Source: JAHJQQ01 sp963737555
Lineage (GTDB): Bacteria; Pseudomonadota; Gammaproteobacteria; Thiohalobacterales; Thiohalobacteraceae
NCBI GenBank assembly: GCA_963737555.1
Contig: CAVTTB010000005.1
Span: forward strand, 186,001-250,000
Direction: 5' to 3'
Length of the DNA stretch: 64,000 bases
Shown here: positions 61,559-64,000 of the stretch, piece by piece
Position numbering within the stretch: the stretch's first letter is position 1
How the letters are laid out: the number at the start of each line of letters is the position of its first letter
Notes under the pieces: generated by a model
Database searches by the model: none
What the model saw: only the letters and a program-made list of their open reading frames with translations
What the model was told of the DNA's origin: nothing
Program-made: the position numbers and the translations under genes

Positions 61559-63522
61559 TCAGCGCGCGACCACTTCGATCGCAGTCCGCGCAGATCACCC
61601 GCGGCCCACTGCCGACGACGTAGCGCAGTTCATAGCGTCCCGGTTCATCGGGCGCGGTGAGTTTGCCGGGGTTCTCGTTGCGAATATCGAAGTAGGAGAG
61701 GTACGCACTCTCTTCGGCGTCCGGTGCGACGATGGTGATGAAGTCCCGCGCGTAAGCGGGGCCGGTCCAGCTCACGGCGAATTCGCTGCCGGCGGCGACC
61801 GAGGCCGGTGCGGTGAGACTGGCCTGCACATCGGTTACGTTGATCGGCGCCGTCGCGAGCGTGTTATGGCCGGCCTCGTTGTTGAAGCGCACCTCGTACT
61901 CGCCGGGTTCGACCGGCGCGGTGAGCGTGACCGGGTTGCCGCTGCGGGTGTATTCGTAATCGGCATAGAGTTCCGGCGGCGAACCGGTCGGGACGATGGT
62001 GATGTAATCCTTGTCGCGGTTCGGGCCGCTCCAGTTCACCTGGAAGTCGCTGCCGGCCACCACGTCGGTCGGCGCTTGCACGGTGGCGGTCGTGGCCTTC
62101 ACCGTGATCGCTGTGCGCGCGAGCGATTCGCCGCCGTCTTCGTTGGTGTAGCGCAACTCGTAGTCACCCGGTTCGTGTGGCGCGGTGAGCGATGAGCGGA
62201 TTGCCGTTTTTCGTGTAGCCGTAGGAGAGATAGCTGCCCTCCGGCGCGTCTTTGCGCACGATGGTGACGTAATCGCGTGCGCGATTCGGGCCTTCCCATT
62301 TCACCTCGAAGTTTTCACCCACCGCGATCTCCGCCGGTCCGGTCAGCGTCGCCTGCACCGGCGTCACCTGCAAAGGCGCGCTGACCAGCGTGCTGCGCGC
62401 AAGGTCGTTGGTATAGCGCAGTTCGAACGCGCCGGCGTCCATCGGCGCGGTCAGCGTGAGCGGATTGCCGTCCTTGGTATAGGCGTAGTCGAGGTACGAA
62501 CCTTCCTCCGCGCCTTTCTGCACCACCGTGACATAGTCCTTCGGCCGATTCGGACCTTCCCAACTCACCTGGAAATCGGTGCCGGCCGCGACCTGCTCCG
62601 GCCCCTTCAATGAAGCCGGCGGCGGCGCAATCTCCACCGCGATCAACTGCGGCTTGCCCGGCGTCGCTTCGAATTCCTGCGTGCCGGTGGCCGGACCGAA
62701 CTGCGCCTCGACGCGATAACGGCCGGCCGGCAATTCGAGTGCCGGCGAAGCGTCTTCCGCAAGCGCGGGCGCGGCAGCGCCTTCACCGATGCGCGCGAGT
62801 TTCCACGTCACGCCGCCGCTCAGCGGTTTGCCCTTGGGACCGTCGAGCGCCTGGAAACGCACCTGCGGCGGCAACGCCTTCGTCGGCGCCGCGGGTTTTT
62901 CCACCGCGGCCTGTTGCAGCGCGTCTTTCAATTCGCCGGCATTGGCCGCGGTGAAGAACTTGCCGCCGGTCGCATCCGCCACGCAGCGCAGTTGCTTCTG
63001 CTCGTCGGCCTTCAGGCCGAAGCCGATCACGTGCGCGGTGAAGGCGATGCCGCTCTTCTCCAACGCGGCGGCGACCGCGCAGGGATCGGCATTGCAGCTC
63101 TCGATGCCGTCGCTCACCAGAATCACCGTGGCCGGACGGTCACGAAACCCAAGTTCCTCGGCCGCGCGCCGCACCGATTCCGTCAACGGCGTCTTGCCGC
63201 GCGGCACCAGTGCGTTGACCTGCGCCGTCAGCGCGCTCGCAGCGGCGCTGCCGACCGGCGCGATCAGTTCGATGTCACCGCAATCGCCCGGCCGCCGATG
63301 ACCGTAGGCCATCAGTCCGAGCGGACGGCTCGCATCCCACTGCGCGAGGATGCCGCCCACCGCCTCGCGCGCGATCTCGATCTTCGCCCGCCCGTCGATC
63401 TGTCCCCACATGCTGTTGGAGGCATCGAGGATCAGGATGGTGTCGCCGGTGGTGTCGGCGGCGCTGGCGTTGTGCGTTATCAGGCAGAGGGCGGCGAGCA
63501 GGGTGCGCGGAAGGAGCTTCAT
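61559..63522 (-). CDS. Secreted VWA-domain protein with Ig-like repeats, two frame changes
   Basis: About 654 residues. A signal peptide (LLPRTLLAALCLITHNASA) is followed by a von Willebrand A domain with intact metal site: LILDASNSMWGQ (DxSxS), KTPLTES and ILVSDGIESC. After a beta-rich linker come four similar beta-sandwich repeats of about 90 residues, each with a block like F-x-V-x-W-x-GPNR-x-x-D-Y-[VI]-T-[IV] and a closing GEYEVRFNNEAG type motif. Frame changes lie near 62193 and 61591-61597; corrected, the protein ends ARTAIEVVAR at 61559. Probably a periplasmic or surface adhesion or scaffold protein. Confidence 0.82.
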
Positions 63523-63843
63523 TGTGATTACCTCGCGGCCGAGCGTCGGCCTCAGTGAGATGGGAACAGATTTATTAGATTTATGATGCCATCAATCTTT
63601 GATCGAAAATAAATCTGTTCCCATTTTGTGTCCGATTCAATGTTGATTGGGTTCATCAGAACCCAGCGAACCTCGACCAGCAGCAAGCCGTTTTAAACTA
63701 TTTACTGAACCAAGCGGGGCATGCGCTTGTCATTGTGTATGTTCATGGGTAACTAAACCCTGAATATCATCGGCTTTTGTTGTGAGAATATGGTCTTTAT
63801 AGTTCCAATCCACGCACAGTCAATAATGTCGGAGGAAACCACC
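63523..63843. other. Intergenic region with a long inverted repeat
   Basis: This 321-base gap between divergent genes holds the inverted repeat at 63560-63624 and an AT-rich stretch after it. A ribosome site GGAGG (about 63832) precedes the last gene. No other gene is supported. Confidence 0.5.
63560..63624. repeat. GGGAACAGATTTAT inverted repeat
   Basis: ATGGGAACAGATTTAT (63560-63575) and ATAAATCTGTTCCCAT (63609-63624) are perfect inverted partners across 33 bases. The arm resembles the GGGGACAAAT-TTAT repeat at 34730. Confidence 0.8.
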
Positions 63844-64000
63844 ATGCACAGCGCCAATCAAGTTGGGGACAGTCGTCGCGGCCCTGGGCGTACTCGCCGC
63901 AATGGGTATGCAGCCAATCTACGCCGAGGAACGTACTTGCGCCGGCATGCTGGGCAGCTTTACCGTCGATAACCTACGCGTGCCCAGCGGCAAAACCTGC
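63844..64000 (+). CDS. Secreted protein, N-terminal part, one frame change
   Basis: ATG 63844 has GGAGG at a good distance. The frame set by this ATG gives an Arg-rich non-native peptide; removing one A from GCCAATCAAG near 63855 gives a signal peptide, LGTVVAALGVLAAMGMQPIY, cleavage after YAEE, and a mature start RTCAGMLGSFTVDNLRVPSG. The gene runs off the window. Family not recognised. Confidence 0.55.

Overview
The window looks like a stretch of chromosome from a GC-rich gammaproteobacterium of the Chromatiales/Ectothiorhodospiraceae kind. I infer this from gene content and order (dgt-like, SPOR/AAA ATPase, gltB, gltD, hemE; priA, argS, SPOR protein) and from Rrf2/NsrR, DsrC-like, FNR-box, TruC, RlmM and Rnd signatures. 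The species cannot be read from the sequence. No rRNA, tRNA, CRISPR array or complete IS element was recognised.

Layout. 1-10.4 kb: end of a dGTPase-like gene, a WGR protein, a frameshifted AAA/SPOR cell-envelope protein, glutamate synthase gltBD behind a good sigma70 promoter, and hemE. 10.5-17.1 kb: a small membrane protein, a fructosamine-kinase-like protein, an HNH nuclease, proton-translocating transhydrogenase pntA/pntB with terminator, and a DUF4258/HTH toxin-antitoxin pair. 17.1-23.5 kb: a close inverted pair of perfect DnaA boxes, then priA, a nest of dispersed repeats, argS, a SPOR protein and small genes. 23.8-25.3 kb: an AT-rich two-cassette integron array without an integrase; the second cassette encodes a TIR protein whose last residues copy the C-terminal tip of SSB. 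25.4-35.9 kb: rRNA methyltransferase-like protein, metH, fieF, a cysteine-less DsrC-like fusion, nsrR, slyX, a cytochrome c lipoprotein, an AhpD-like/Rieske fusion, truC and a DUF59 protein. 36-43.7 kb: tex, a NYN/LOTUS protein, an SDR, a response regulator plus diguanylate cyclase with a truncated tandem copy, and an FNR-box membrane peptide. 43.8-52.3 kb: rhodanese, rlmM, an ABC-2 exporter, an acyltransferase, rnd, DUF1289, an SseB-like protein and an ABC-F ATPase. 52.5-64 kb: a minus-strand accessory block with a patatin, a TPR/SLOG-like protein, a membrane-anchored TIR protein, orphan genes, a DUF1704 metallopeptidase-like protein, an ORF6N protein and a VWA protein with Ig-like repeats, ending in a partial secreted protein on the plus strand.

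How genes work together. gltB/gltD form one enzyme; pntA/pntB form one membrane complex that supplies NADPH; the 45.5-47.3 kb ATPase/permease overlap by 4 bp and form an exporter; the CheX-type regulator and the diguanylate cyclase 6 bp downstream look like one signalling unit. The patatin, TPR/SLOG and TIR genes together have the effector/sensor/signal-producer composition of nucleotide-signalling antiviral systems; this is inference.

Two cautions. First, about twenty single-base frame changes break otherwise well-conserved genes (pntB, metH, rlmM and others), several in short homopolymers; I read most of them as sequencing or assembly error rather than gene decay, and give the corrected gene spans. 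Second, many intergenic gaps are filled with dispersed inverted repeats of at least five types.
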